From contig CAJYAN010000013.1 of NCBI GenBank assembly GCA_913064945.1, forward strand, positions 1 to 64,000: a stretch of DNA of 64,000 nt. Direction: 5' to 3'. Shown here piece by piece: positions 44,204-52,724 of the stretch; the stretch's first letter is position 1, and the number at the start of each line of letters is the position of its first letter. Origin of the DNA: an uncultured Gammaproteobacteria bacterium. Its GTDB lineage: Bacteria; Pseudomonadota; Gammaproteobacteria; UBA6429; Thiohalophilaceae. The position numbers and the translations under genes are program-made. Under the pieces are notes generated by a model that saw only the letters and a program-made list of their open reading frames with translations, was not told the origin of the DNA and did not search any database.

Positions 44204-44947
44204 ATGAATCTGGAAAATGAAGTCGCATTAATCTCCGGTGCCAGTCGTGGTATTGGGCAGGCGATAGCCCTGGAACTCGGCAAACAGGGTGCCACTGTTA
44301 TTGGTACAGCCACCTCAGAATCTGGTGCAGAAAACATTAGTAACTATTTGATAGAAAATGAAATTAAGGGTTCTGGAATGGTGCTGAACGTCACCGATCA
44401 GGATAGTGTTGATGCGATTATCAAACAGATCGCGGCAGATTTCACCGCGCCCAGCATTCTTGTCAATAACGCCGGTATTACCCGTGACAATCTTCTGATG
44501 CGAATGAAAGACGAGGAGTGGGAGTCGATTATCAATACGAATCTGACCTCGGTCTATCGACTCACCAAGGCCTGTCTGCGGGCAATGATGAAGGCGCGTA
44601 AAGGTCGTATTGTCAGTATCGCCTCCGTGGTCGGTGTCACCGGCAATGCCGGTCAGACCAATTATGGTGCCGCCAAGGCGGGGATTATCGGTTTTAGCAA
44701 ATCACTCGCCCGCGAGGTGGGTTCCCGCGGCATCACGGTCAATGTAGTGGCTCCGGGCTTTATCGATACCGATATGACGCGCGCCCTGTCTGAGGAGCAA
44801 CGAGGGGCTTTGTTAGGCTCGATCCCGCTGACTCGTCTGGGACAACCCGAAGAAATTGCACAGGCGGTAGGCTTCCTGGCCTCGCCAGCGGCCAGCTATA
44901 TCACGGGTGAGACCCTGAATGTCAATGGGGGCATGTATATGGGCTAG
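44204..44947 (+). CDS. fabG: 3-oxoacyl-ACP reductase
   Basis: 247 residues, short-chain dehydrogenase. NADPH-binding SGASRGIGQA (11-20), LVNNAGITRDNLLMR (87-101), and the catalytic set S141, Y154, K158 in IASVVGVTGNAGQTNYGAAKAG-type sequence. The C-terminus GGMYMG is typical of FabG. It lies 28 bp after fabD with AAGGAG before the start. Confidence 0.96.
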   Translation: MNLENEVALISGASRGIGQAIALELGKQGATVIGTATSESGAENISNYLIENEIKGSGMVLNVTDQDSVDAIIKQIAADFTAPSILVNNAGITRDNLLMRMKDEEWESIINTNLTSVYRLTKACLRAMMKARKGRIVSIASVVGVTGNAGQTNYGAAKAGIIGFSKSLAREVGSRGITVNVVAPGFIDTDMTRALSEEQRGALLGSIPLTRLGQPEEIAQAVGFLASPAASYITGETLNVNGGMYMG

Positions 44948-44981
44948 TCATCGCGTGGTGACGAAAGTCTGATTTTGAATG

Positions 44982-45010
44982 TGGAAACCGTCGTGGGTTT
45001 TCAATACAAT
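44982..45010 (+). promoter_or_regulatory. putative acpP promoter
   Basis: TGGAAA (44982-44987), 17 bp, TACAAT (45005-45010), in the 110-bp gap before acpP. A separate promoter for this highly expressed gene is expected. Confidence 0.45.
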
Positions 45011-45057
45011 ACCGCCCCACGGCGTTCGTATGAACAAAAACTGGAGGAATAAACCAC

Positions 45058-45294
45058 ATGAGCAGTGTTGAAGAACGCGTTCGCAAGATCGTTGTAGAAC
45101 AGCTTGGAGTAAAAGAAGACGAAGTAAAAAATGACGCTTCGTTCGTCGACGATCTGGGTGCAGATTCACTGGATACCGTTGAACTGGTAATGGCTTTGGA
45201 AGAGGAGTTTGATACTGAAATCCCTGATGACGAAGCCGAAAAAATTACAACGGTCCAACAGGCTATAAATTACATCAATTCAAACGCATCGTAA
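45058..45294 (+). CDS. acpP: acyl carrier protein
   Basis: 78 residues, acidic, helical. The phosphopantetheine attachment serine is S37 in [16 protein letters not shown] precedes ATG 45058 by nine bases. It lies in the normal fabG-acpP-fabF order and is followed by a hairpin terminator that may set its expression apart from fabF. Confidence 0.98.
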   Translation: MSSVEERVRKIVVEQLGVKEDEVKNDASFVDDLGADSLDTVELVMALEEEFDTEIPDDEAEKITTVQQAINYINSNAS

Positions 45295-45320
45295 TTTTAA
45301 ATAGCTGTATTGATTCGGAC

Positions 45321-45360
45321 AGGCCGCGCGTCCACACATGTGGCGGCGGCCTTTCGTTTT
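45321..45360 (+). terminator. intrinsic terminator/attenuator after acpP
   Basis: AGGCCGC (45321-45327) pairs with GCGGCCT (45346-45352), with the inner stem CCACA/TGTGG, followed by TTCGTTTT. Partial read-through to fabF would explain high acpP and lower fabF expression. Confidence 0.7.
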
Positions 45361-45403
45361 CTGAATTCTATATCTGGACTCTTTATATTCGGGGGAGGCT
45401 ATC

Positions 45404-46645
45404 TTGTCCAAGCGTCGCGTGGTCATAACCGGTGTGGGAATGTTGTCCCCCGTCGGCAATAATGTCAAAACATCCTGGCAAAATATCCTGGCGGGTAAGA
45501 GCGGCATTGAGCCTATTACTCACTTTGATGTCAGTGACTTTCCGGTGCGTTTTGGCGGCTCGATCAAAGACTTTGATGTCACCACGATTATGTCGGCCAA
45601 AGATGCCCGTAAAATGGACCCCTTTATTCACTATGGCATCGCCGCTGCCATTGAAGCCATTGAAGACTCTGGCCTGGAAATCACCGAGGCAAATGCCGAA
45701 CGTATTGGCGTGGCGATTGGCTCCGGTATCGGTGGCCTGGGGACTATCGAAAACAATTATCAGGCCTATGTCGATAAGGGTACGCGTCGTATCTCACCTT
45801 TTCTGATACCGGCGGCTATTATCAATATGATCTCCGGCAACCTTTCCATTCGTTATGGTTTAAAAGGACCCAACATTGCGTTGGTCACTGCCTGTGCTAC
45901 CGCGACTCACAGTATTGGTGACGCCGCGCGTATTATTGAATACGGTGATGCCGACGTCATGGTTGCCGGTGGTGCCGAGATGGCCACGACACGTATGGGG
46001 CTCGGCGGTTTTGCGGCAGCCAAGGCTCTGTCAACGCGCAACGATGACCCGCCTACCGCCAGTCGACCCTGGGACAATGAGCGTGACGGTTTTGTGCTGA
46101 GTGATGGGGCCGGTATCGTGGTGCTGGAAGAGTATGAAGCGGCCAAAAAACGTGGTGCGACTATTTATGCCGAGGTTATCGGTTATGGCATGAGCGGTGA
46201 TGCCTATCATATGACATCACCTTCAGTCGGTGGTGATGGCGCCAGACGCTGTATGCAGCAGGCGATGAAGAATGCCCACGTTAATCCCGAACAGATTGAT
46301 TACATTAATGCCCATGGTACTTCGACACCTGCCGGTGATGCGGCAGAAGTCCAGGCGGCCAAGGCCGCCTTCGGGGACTATGCCTATAAACTGGCGATGA
46401 GTTCGACCAAATCCATGACGGGTCATTTGCTGGGCGCCGCGGGTGGCATTGAGGCGATATTTACCGCACTGGCGATTCGCGATCAGGTTGCCCCTCCGAC
46501 GATCAACATCACCACCCCTGACCCGGCCTGTGACCTGGATTTTGTCGCCGGTGAGGCGCGTCAAATGAAGATCGACACCGCATTATCCAATTCCTTTGGT
46601 TTCGGCGGCACCAACGGTACCCTGGTGCTCGGTCGCGTTAAGTAA
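45404..46645 (+). CDS. fabF: 3-oxoacyl-ACP synthase II (KAS II)
   Basis: 413 residues from TTG 45404, with GGGGGAGG upstream. It elongates acyl-ACP with malonyl-ACP. The catalytic C164 lies in [14 protein letters not shown], the two histidines in [13 protein letters not shown] (near 304) and [11 protein letters not shown] (near 341). Full length. Confidence 0.96.
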   Translation: MSKRRVVITGVGMLSPVGNNVKTSWQNILAGKSGIEPITHFDVSDFPVRFGGSIKDFDVTTIMSAKDARKMDPFIHYGIAAAIEAIEDSGLEITEANAERIGVAIGSGIGGLGTIENNYQAYVDKGTRRISPFLIPAAIINMISGNLSIRYGLKGPNIALVTACATATHSIGDAARIIEYGDADVMVAGGAEMATTRMGLGGFAAAKALSTRNDDPPTASRPWDNERDGFVLSDGAGIVVLEEYEAAKKRGATIYAEVIGYGMSGDAYHMTSPSVGGDGARRCMQQAMKNAHVNPEQIDYINAHGTSTPAGDAAEVQAAKAAFGDYAYKLAMSSTKSMTGHLLGAAGGIEAIFTALAIRDQVAPPTINITTPDPACDLDFVAGEARQMKIDTALSNSFGFGGTNGTLVLGRVK

Positions 46646-46684
46646 GATTTCGCTTCCCCATACTGTCATGAAACCGGTTTCATC

Positions 46685-48049
46685 ATGACATTACCGGCGA
46701 TTAAAGAACTCGACTACCCGGTTAACTGCCTGTCGCTTAACCGGGACTTTCCCGAACGTTATCCCTACTTTCTGGAAAGCACGGCCCGAGGGGAGTCGGA
46801 CAACACACGCTTCGATATCCTGTTTGCCTTTCCGGCTGAAACCCTGGCGTGGACACAAATGCAGTCATCGCCAGTTGACAGTGGAGAGGATTTTCTCACC
46901 CGCCTGAATACACGATGGCAGGCATCGTGTGGAGCAAAATCCTGTCCGGCAGAACTCCCCTTTGCCGGTGGCTGGTTCGTCTACCTGGGTTATGAGATCG
47001 CGGCAGAGATTGAACATCGCCTCAAACTTCCGTTACCCGAAACAGGCTTACCCCGCGCGTTCATGACCCGCATCCCGGTGGCATTAATCAATGACCATAA
47101 GTTAAAAAAATCCTATCTGGTGGCAGAGCACAAACATGCCTTGCCGGAGCTACAGGTCGAGGCCGATTTGCGTGCCATCACCGTGACGGAACTGGAAACT
47201 GATTTCTATATCGAAGACATGAGGGAAGATCCTGAACAACAGTATCTGGAGAATGTCGAGATTATTAAGAAGTATATTTATGAGGGCGATGTCTTCCAGG
47301 TGAATCTGTCGCGTCAGTGGTCAGGTAGTTCCAAAATTAGAAACCTGGCCGATAGACTCTATCAGCATTTGCGTGTCTGTAATCCGGCACCTTTTGCCGG
47401 TATTGTCAAAATAGGTAAGCAGGCTATTCTCAGCTCATCGCCGGAAAGGCTGGTTAAGATAAAAGGCCGTACAGTGGATACCCGACCGATTGCCGGCACA
47501 CGTGCGCGTGGAGCGTCACAACAGGATGATGACCGCCTACATTCAGAGCTACTCGGCAATCTAAAGGAACGGGCGGAACACTTAATGTTGCTGGATCTGG
47601 AACGTAATGACCTCGGCCGTGTCTGTCAGCCAGGTAGTGTTAAGGTCACTGAATTAATGGTAGTAGAACCTTATGCACATGTGCAGCATATTGTTTCCAA
47701 CGTGACAGGGCAGTTGAGAGACGAAATAAACCCCGGTGATGTCCTGCGAGCGGTCTTTCCCGGTGGCACCATCACGGGTTGTCCGAAAGAACGCTGTATG
47801 GCCATTATCGCTGAACTTGAGCAATGCGGCCGTGGCGCTTATACGGGTTCAATGGGATATTTGAATCATGATGGCAGTATGGATATGAATATATTAATCC
47901 GCACCATTGTGGTCGAAGGCGAGCGTTTTAATTTTCGTGCCGGTGCGGGGATTGTGGCTGACTCGGATGCCAAACGCGAACTTGATGAAACCCGTCTTAA
48001 AGCTGAAGGTCTGTTACGCGTCTTTCACCAGGGAGCAAAGCAAGCATGA
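46685..48049 (+). CDS. pabB: aminodeoxychorismate synthase component I
   Basis: 454 residues of the chorismate-utilising family; makes 4-amino-4-deoxychorismate for folate with ammonia from a PabA partner not in this window. The family blocks are GDVFQVNLSRQW (201-212), ILSSSPERLVKI, DTRPIAGTRARG (265-276), LMLLDLERNDLGRVC and PGGTITGCPKERCM. Residue A270 replaces the lysine found in E. coli PabB (PIKGT), so the active site is of the anthranilate-synthase-like form. The adjoining pabC and the fab/folate gene order favour PabB over TrpE. Confidence 0.88.
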   Translation: MTLPAIKELDYPVNCLSLNRDFPERYPYFLESTARGESDNTRFDILFAFPAETLAWTQMQSSPVDSGEDFLTRLNTRWQASCGAKSCPAELPFAGGWFVYLGYEIAAEIEHRLKLPLPETGLPRAFMTRIPVALINDHKLKKSYLVAEHKHALPELQVEADLRAITVTELETDFYIEDMREDPEQQYLENVEIIKKYIYEGDVFQVNLSRQWSGSSKIRNLADRLYQHLRVCNPAPFAGIVKIGKQAILSSSPERLVKIKGRTVDTRPIAGTRARGASQQDDDRLHSELLGNLKERAEHLMLLDLERNDLGRVCQPGSVKVTELMVVEPYAHVQHIVSNVTGQLRDEINPGDVLRAVFPGGTITGCPKERCMAIIAELEQCGRGAYTGSMGYLNHDGSMDMNILIRTIVVEGERFNFRAGAGIVADSDAKRELDETRLKAEGLLRVFHQGAKQA

Positions 48050-48855
48050 AGGCCTGGGTCAATGGCCAGGAAAGCATGTTGATAAACCTGACAGACAGGG
48101 GTCTGCACTATGGTGATGGTGTCTTTGAGACCATGCTTGTGACGATGGGAAAGATCGCCATGTGGCCACAACACCTGGCACGCCTGCAGGAAGGGTGTCG
48201 GCGATTGAACATCAACCTTGGACTAGAAGATATTCTTCGACAACGGGATATGATTCTCAATAAGGTGACGACAGGTGTCTTAAAGTTAATGGTGACGCGC
48301 GGAATAAGCGGGCGTGGTTATAAAATAAGCGGCGACGAATCGCCAAGCCTTATCTGGACACACTACGAGCTGCCGGACTATCCCGCCGCATTTTTTCTGG
48401 AAGGTGTCGACACACATGTCTGCCGCACGATGGTTAGTCGTAATCCTGCGCTGGCGGGGATAAAACATTTAAACCGCCTGGAGAATGTACTGGCACGGCA
48501 GGAATGGCAGACTGAGTACCAGGAAGGTCTGATGTGTGATGAATTTGGAAATATCATCGAAGGGACTATGTCAAACTTCTTTGCGTTTAAAAATAATATT
48601 CTGGTCACACCGGACTTAACAGCAGCGGGTGTCTCAGGAATTATGCGACAACACATCCTGGATATTGCCCGGCAGAAGGGTATAACAACGGAGATTCGTG
48701 ACATCCCTATCGCAGAACTCGACACAATTGATGGCGCGATGTTGACGAACTGCCTGATTGGCGCCTGGCCGGTGCGGAGTATTGACCATCGGCGCTATCC
48801 AATTCAGCCATTTTGTCAGTCGCTGCAGGCACATGTCGCCACAGGCAGGCAATGA
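48046..48855 (+). CDS. pabC: aminodeoxychorismate lyase
   Basis: 269 residues, PLP fold type IV. It splits 4-amino-4-deoxychorismate to p-aminobenzoate and pyruvate. DRGLHYGDGVFETM (17-30) and K140 in AGIKHLNRLENVLARQEW are diagnostic; DEFGNIIEGTMSNFFAF follows. It overlaps pabB by four bases and mltG by four. Confidence 0.94.
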   Translation: MKAWVNGQESMLINLTDRGLHYGDGVFETMLVTMGKIAMWPQHLARLQEGCRRLNINLGLEDILRQRDMILNKVTTGVLKLMVTRGISGRGYKISGDESPSLIWTHYELPDYPAAFFLEGVDTHVCRTMVSRNPALAGIKHLNRLENVLARQEWQTEYQEGLMCDEFGNIIEGTMSNFFAFKNNILVTPDLTAAGVSGIMRQHILDIARQKGITTEIRDIPIAELDTIDGAMLTNCLIGAWPVRSIDHRRYPIQPFCQSLQAHVATGRQ

Positions 48856-49895
48856 TAATGCGTTCGCTATTGTATAAAGTCCTGCTGCCCCTTTTCCTGC
48901 TGTGCGCTATCGCTCTGGCATGGTTGTGGCAGGATGTAGAAAATTTTCTGCACACCCCGATGAATCTACCGAACAACAAGTACCTCATTGAGGTGCGTGC
49001 GGGAGACAACCTGAGTCAGTTGACGCGCAGACTGGTCAAACAAAAAATTATTCGATCTCGGCGATATTTGATCTGGTACGCCAGACTGACGGGCAAGGCG
49101 AACAACATCAAGACGGGGGAATATGAATTATCGCCGCACATGACGCCCGTGAATCTGGTGTCGATGCTAAATGAAGGCAAGGTATTACAGTATTCGTTTA
49201 CGATTGTTGAGGGCTGGACGTTTAAACAGCTCATCGGTTTCCTAAAAAATGACCCGCATATTCAAAAGACGGTCCTTGAACAGCCACCTGCAAAAATCAT
49301 GGCGGCGTTGGGACTTGCCGGGATCCATCCCGAGGGCCATTTTCTACCTGACACGTATTTATTTCCAAATAACACAACGGACGTTGCCTTCCTGAAACGC
49401 GCTTATCATGATATGCAGATGGTGCTGGCCGCCGCCTGGCAAAAACGAAGTATCGGACTTGCGGTCAGGACACCCTACGAAGCCCTTATCCTTGCCTCCA
49501 TTGTTGAGAAAGAAACGGCCCTGCCGACGGAGCGTACGGAAATTGCCGGTGTCTTTAATCGCCGTCTGCTACAACATATTCGCTTGCAGACTGACCCCAC
49601 CGTTATCTATGGCATGGGTGACCATTTTGATGGCAATCTGCGACGTCGTGACCTGCTGGCAGACACACCCTATAACACCTATCGACATTTTGGGCTCCCG
49701 CCCACGCCGATTGCCATGCCCGGTAAGGATTCGATTGAGGCTGTTTTACACCCGGACGATAGTGATAAGCTGTACTTCGTCTCACGAGGTGATGGCAGTC
49801 ATTATTTTTCCAGTACGTTAAAGGAACACAATAATGCTGTGATCAAATATCAATTAAAGGGTCGACGCAGGAAATTTTCGTCTTCCCCTGACTAA
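48852..49895 (+). CDS. mltG: endolytic peptidoglycan transglycosylase MltG (YceG)
   Basis: 347 residues from ATG 48852 (overlapping the pabC stop); ATG 48858 is an alternative. An N-terminal membrane helix (about 8-26), a LysM-like part (about 48-105), and the YceG domain with the catalytic glutamate in LILASIVEKETALPTERTEI and LQTDPTVIYGMG. The C-terminal STLKEHNNAV is typical. It cuts nascent glycan strands and sets their length. Confidence 0.94.
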   Translation: MIMRSLLYKVLLPLFLLCAIALAWLWQDVENFLHTPMNLPNNKYLIEVRAGDNLSQLTRRLVKQKIIRSRRYLIWYARLTGKANNIKTGEYELSPHMTPVNLVSMLNEGKVLQYSFTIVEGWTFKQLIGFLKNDPHIQKTVLEQPPAKIMAALGLAGIHPEGHFLPDTYLFPNNTTDVAFLKRAYHDMQMVLAAAWQKRSIGLAVRTPYEALILASIVEKETALPTERTEIAGVFNRRLLQHIRLQTDPTVIYGMGDHFDGNLRRRDLLADTPYNTYRHFGLPPTPIAMPGKDSIEAVLHPDDSDKLYFVSRGDGSHYFSSTLKEHNNAVIKYQLKGRRRKFSSSPD

Positions 49896-49909
49896 GTTGT
49901 AAGCTATTC

Positions 49910-50533
49910 ATGCGCGGAAAATTTATTACGATTGAAGGTACGGAAGGCGTCGGTAAAACGACCAATATGGCCTATGTGCAGCAGCATCTACAGGCCGCTG
50001 GCATCAACGTTTTACTTACGCGTGAGCCGGGCGGCACGAGGATTGGGGAAAAAATACGCGAACTTCTCCTGGATGCCCGCAATAATGACCTCCTTGAGGA
50101 TACCGAATTATTGATGATGTTTGCCGCCCGAGCCCAGCACCTCCAGCAGGTCATCGAACCCGCCCTCAAGGGCGGCCAATGGGTCTTGTGTGATCGCTTC
50201 ACCGATGCCACCTATGCCTACCAGGGTGGTGGCCGCGGCATCGATACTGACCGCATTGCCATGCTCGAGACCTGGGTACAGGGTGCCCTGCGTCCCGATC
50301 TGATACTACTGCTGGATATTCCTGTCAAAACGGGCCTGACCCGTGCCAGTGAGCGTAGTGCGCCCGATCGCTTTGAACAGGAGCAGCAATCGTTTTTTGA
50401 GCGCGTCCGTGAGGCTTATCTAAATCGCGCGAATAATGACCCGCAGCACTATCGCATTATCGATGCCGCGCAAGCCCTGGACGTCGTCCAGAATCAGATT
50501 GCACGGGCGTTGCAGGATATTCTGGCACTATGA
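49910..50533 (+). CDS. tmk: thymidylate kinase
   Basis: 207 residues. The P-loop is EGTEGVGKTTNM (9-20), TREPGGTRIGEKIREL follows, and the DRFTDATYAYQGGGRGID segment has the DR(Y/F) substrate-binding motif. It phosphorylates dTMP to dTDP. Stop overlaps holB by four bases, the enteric-type order. Confidence 0.96.
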   Translation: MRGKFITIEGTEGVGKTTNMAYVQQHLQAAGINVLLTREPGGTRIGEKIRELLLDARNNDLLEDTELLMMFAARAQHLQQVIEPALKGGQWVLCDRFTDATYAYQGGGRGIDTDRIAMLETWVQGALRPDLILLLDIPVKTGLTRASERSAPDRFEQEQQSFFERVREAYLNRANNDPQHYRIIDAAQALDVVQNQIARALQDILAL

Positions 50534-51501
50534 GGTATTTCCCCTGGCAACAGCCGGTCGCGGACACCATGCAGGCCGTTGCGCGCCAGGATCAGCTCAC
50601 ACACGCCTGGTTAATGCATGGCAGCAGGGGGACTGGCAGGTTCCAGTTTGCCCTGGCGCTGACACAATTTATACTTTGTGAGACGCCTGCGGTGTCGGGT
50701 GCCTGTGGTGGCTGCCAGAGCTGTCAGTGGTTTGCTGCGGGTACCCATCCCGACAGTCTGGTGGTTTGCCCGGAATCTGCAGGCAAGGCGATTCGCGTTG
50801 ACCAGATCCGGGCATTGACAGAGACCCTGTCGCTGACACCTCATGGACGGCGGGGCCGAAGGGTGGTTATTATTTCGCCAGCCGAGGCATTAAACCGACA
50901 GGCGGCGAATAGCCTGCTCAAATCTCTGGAAGAACCGCCTGCCCAGACCTATTTTTTCCTCATTACGGCGCAACGCTCGGCTCTACCGGCCACCATCCGT
51001 AGTCGTTGTCAGCTACTAAAATTACCCGCTGCTTCGGCAGGGCAGGCACGTGCGTGGCTGGAGCAGGGCAATAGCGGGACCGATGTCTCGCTGGCACTGG
51101 AGATCGCCGATTTCGCGCCGTTAGCGGCAGCACAGCTGTTGGATGACAACGCCGTGGTGATTTATCAGCAGCTTCTTAAAGACCTTGTAGCGGCAGTCTC
51201 ACAGCCCGTTTCTCCCCATCATATCGCGGAGCAGTGGTTAAAGCATGAAGCCTATATGCCGATAAACTGGTTGTTGCGCTGGCTCTCTGTATTGATTAAA
51301 TTGAAACAGGCAGACAGGGGGAGTGAAAGTCTTGCGTTTATGGATAAGGAGATAAAGGCCCTGCTGCAGCGATTGACGCTGGAAAAATTATTTCATTTCT
51401 ATGATGAGGTGCTGGAGGCAAACCGATTATGGTCGGCACCGTTAAATCGTCGCTTGCAGCTGGAAAGCCTGTTTAGTAAATGGCAGGCGTTGTTTCCGTA
51501 A
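50530..51501 (+). CDS. holB: DNA polymerase III subunit delta prime
   Basis: 323 residues of the clamp-loader AAA+ fold. HAWLMHGSRGTGRFQFALAL (about 25-44) is the modified P-loop of delta prime; cysteines in CETPAVSGACGGCQSCQW bind zinc; RRVVIISPAEALNRQAANSLLKSLEEPP and PATIRSRCQLLKLP contain the SRC motif. It forms part of the clamp loader. Overlaps tmk by four bases. Confidence 0.95.
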   Translation: MRYFPWQQPVADTMQAVARQDQLTHAWLMHGSRGTGRFQFALALTQFILCETPAVSGACGGCQSCQWFAAGTHPDSLVVCPESAGKAIRVDQIRALTETLSLTPHGRRGRRVVIISPAEALNRQAANSLLKSLEEPPAQTYFFLITAQRSALPATIRSRCQLLKLPAASAGQARAWLEQGNSGTDVSLALEIADFAPLAAAQLLDDNAVVIYQQLLKDLVAAVSQPVSPHHIAEQWLKHEAYMPINWLLRWLSVLIKLKQADRGSESLAFMDKEIKALLQRLTLEKLFHFYDEVLEANRLWSAPLNRRLQLESLFSKWQALFP

Positions 51502-51520
51502 GTTTTAAAGGACTGTTGTT

Positions 51521-51889
51521 ATGAATACAGAAGTAAAAATGCCACCGATGGGCGCGCGCCAGGGTATTCTGTCGCTTACCATCAAAGATAAGAGCGCCCT
51601 GTATGCTGCCTATATGCCGTTTGTGAAAAATGGCGGTCTGTTTATACCAACTAACAAAGCCTATAAACTTGGTGATGAAGTCTTTATGCTCCTGACGTTA
51701 ATGGATGAAAAAGAAAAACTCCCGGTAGCCGGTAAAATTGTCTGGATTACACCCAAAGGCTCGCAGGGTAATCGTGCGGCGGGTATTGGTGTGCAGTTTA
51801 GCGCTCAGGATGATGGTAATGCCCGAACAAAAATAGAAACTTATCTGGCCGGTGCCTTAAAGTCAGACCGCCAGACACACACAATGTAA
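51521..51889 (+). CDS. pilZ: type IV pilus PilZ-domain protein
   Basis: 122 residues. The order holB-pilZ-tatD and the sequence (GILSLTIKDKSALYAAYMPF, NGGLFIPTNKAYKLGDEVF, KIVWITPKGSQGNRAAGIGVQF) match the PilZ of Pseudomonas type IV pili. The arginine-rich RxxxR c-di-GMP motif is missing at the N-terminus, as in that protein, which works through PilB and FimX rather than by binding c-di-GMP itself. No other pilus gene is in the window. Confidence 0.92.
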   Translation: MNTEVKMPPMGARQGILSLTIKDKSALYAAYMPFVKNGGLFIPTNKAYKLGDEVFMLLTLMDEKEKLPVAGKIVWITPKGSQGNRAAGIGVQFSAQDDGNARTKIETYLAGALKSDRQTHTM

Positions 51890-51911
51890 TTTTTACTTCT
51901 GGAAATCTACC

Positions 51912-52724
51912 ATGTCTGCTTATCTCGTTGACTCTCATTGTCATCTGGACCGTCTCGATCACGATTCATTTGAAAATGGCCTGGCCGGTGCAATTCAGGC
52001 AGCGTTAGCGAATGGTATTCAACATATGTTATGTGTCTGCATCGACTGGGAGAATTTTCCCGTCGTCAGAGACATCGCCAGAAAATTTCCACAGGTCTCC
52101 GCCTCAGTAGGCATACACCCAAATGAAACCGAGGGCTATGACCCCACGATTGATGAATTGGTGACTGCTGCCAGTAGCCCGGAAATTGTAGCCATTGGCG
52201 AGACAGGTCTGGACTATTTTCGAAGTGAGGGTGACCTGGAGTGGCAGCGCGAGCGGTTTCGTCGTCACATTATCGCCGCCAAAGAGGCAAAAAAACCGTT
52301 AATTATCCATATGCGTGAGGCCAGTGAGGATACCTTGCGTATTCTCCGGGAGGAGGGCGCTGCCGAGGCAGGCGGTGTCATGCACTGTTTTGCTGAAGAC
52401 TGGGAAATCGCACAGCAGGCACTGGATATTGGTTTCTATATCTCGCTGTCAGGAATCGTTACGTTTAAAAATGCGCTGGCACTAAAAGAGGTTGCCAGAC
52501 AGGTTCCTCTGGATAAGTTACTGGTGGAGACGGACTCACCATATCTGGCACCCGTACCAAATCGTGGCAAGATGAATCAACCTGCCTATACAAAATTGGT
52601 CGCTGAATGTATAGCGGAATTACGCCAGAGTAGTTTTGAAGATATTGCCCGGGCAACCAGTCAGAATTACTTTAATTTATTTACGTCGGATAGTTTACAC
52701 ATCAGGCAGAGCGATAAGGACTAA
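51912..52724 (+). CDS. ycfH: TatD-family metal-dependent DNase
   Basis: 270 residues. Metal ligands are visible in VDSHCHLDRL (6-15), GETGLDYF (near 96-103), IIHMREASEDT, HCFAEDWE and ETDSPYLAP (near 212). The fold is a TIM-barrel amidohydrolase; family members are 3'-5' DNases or of unknown function. The gene is 22 bp behind pilZ; its stop overlaps the cyclase start (TAATG), so both may be co-translated. Confidence 0.93.
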   Translation: MSAYLVDSHCHLDRLDHDSFENGLAGAIQAALANGIQHMLCVCIDWENFPVVRDIARKFPQVSASVGIHPNETEGYDPTIDELVTAASSPEIVAIGETGLDYFRSEGDLEWQRERFRRHIIAAKEAKKPLIIHMREASEDTLRILREEGAAEAGGVMHCFAEDWEIAQQALDIGFYISLSGIVTFKNALALKEVARQVPLDKLLVETDSPYLAPVPNRGKMNQPAYTKLVAECIAELRQSSFEDIARATSQNYFNLFTSDSLHIRQSDKD

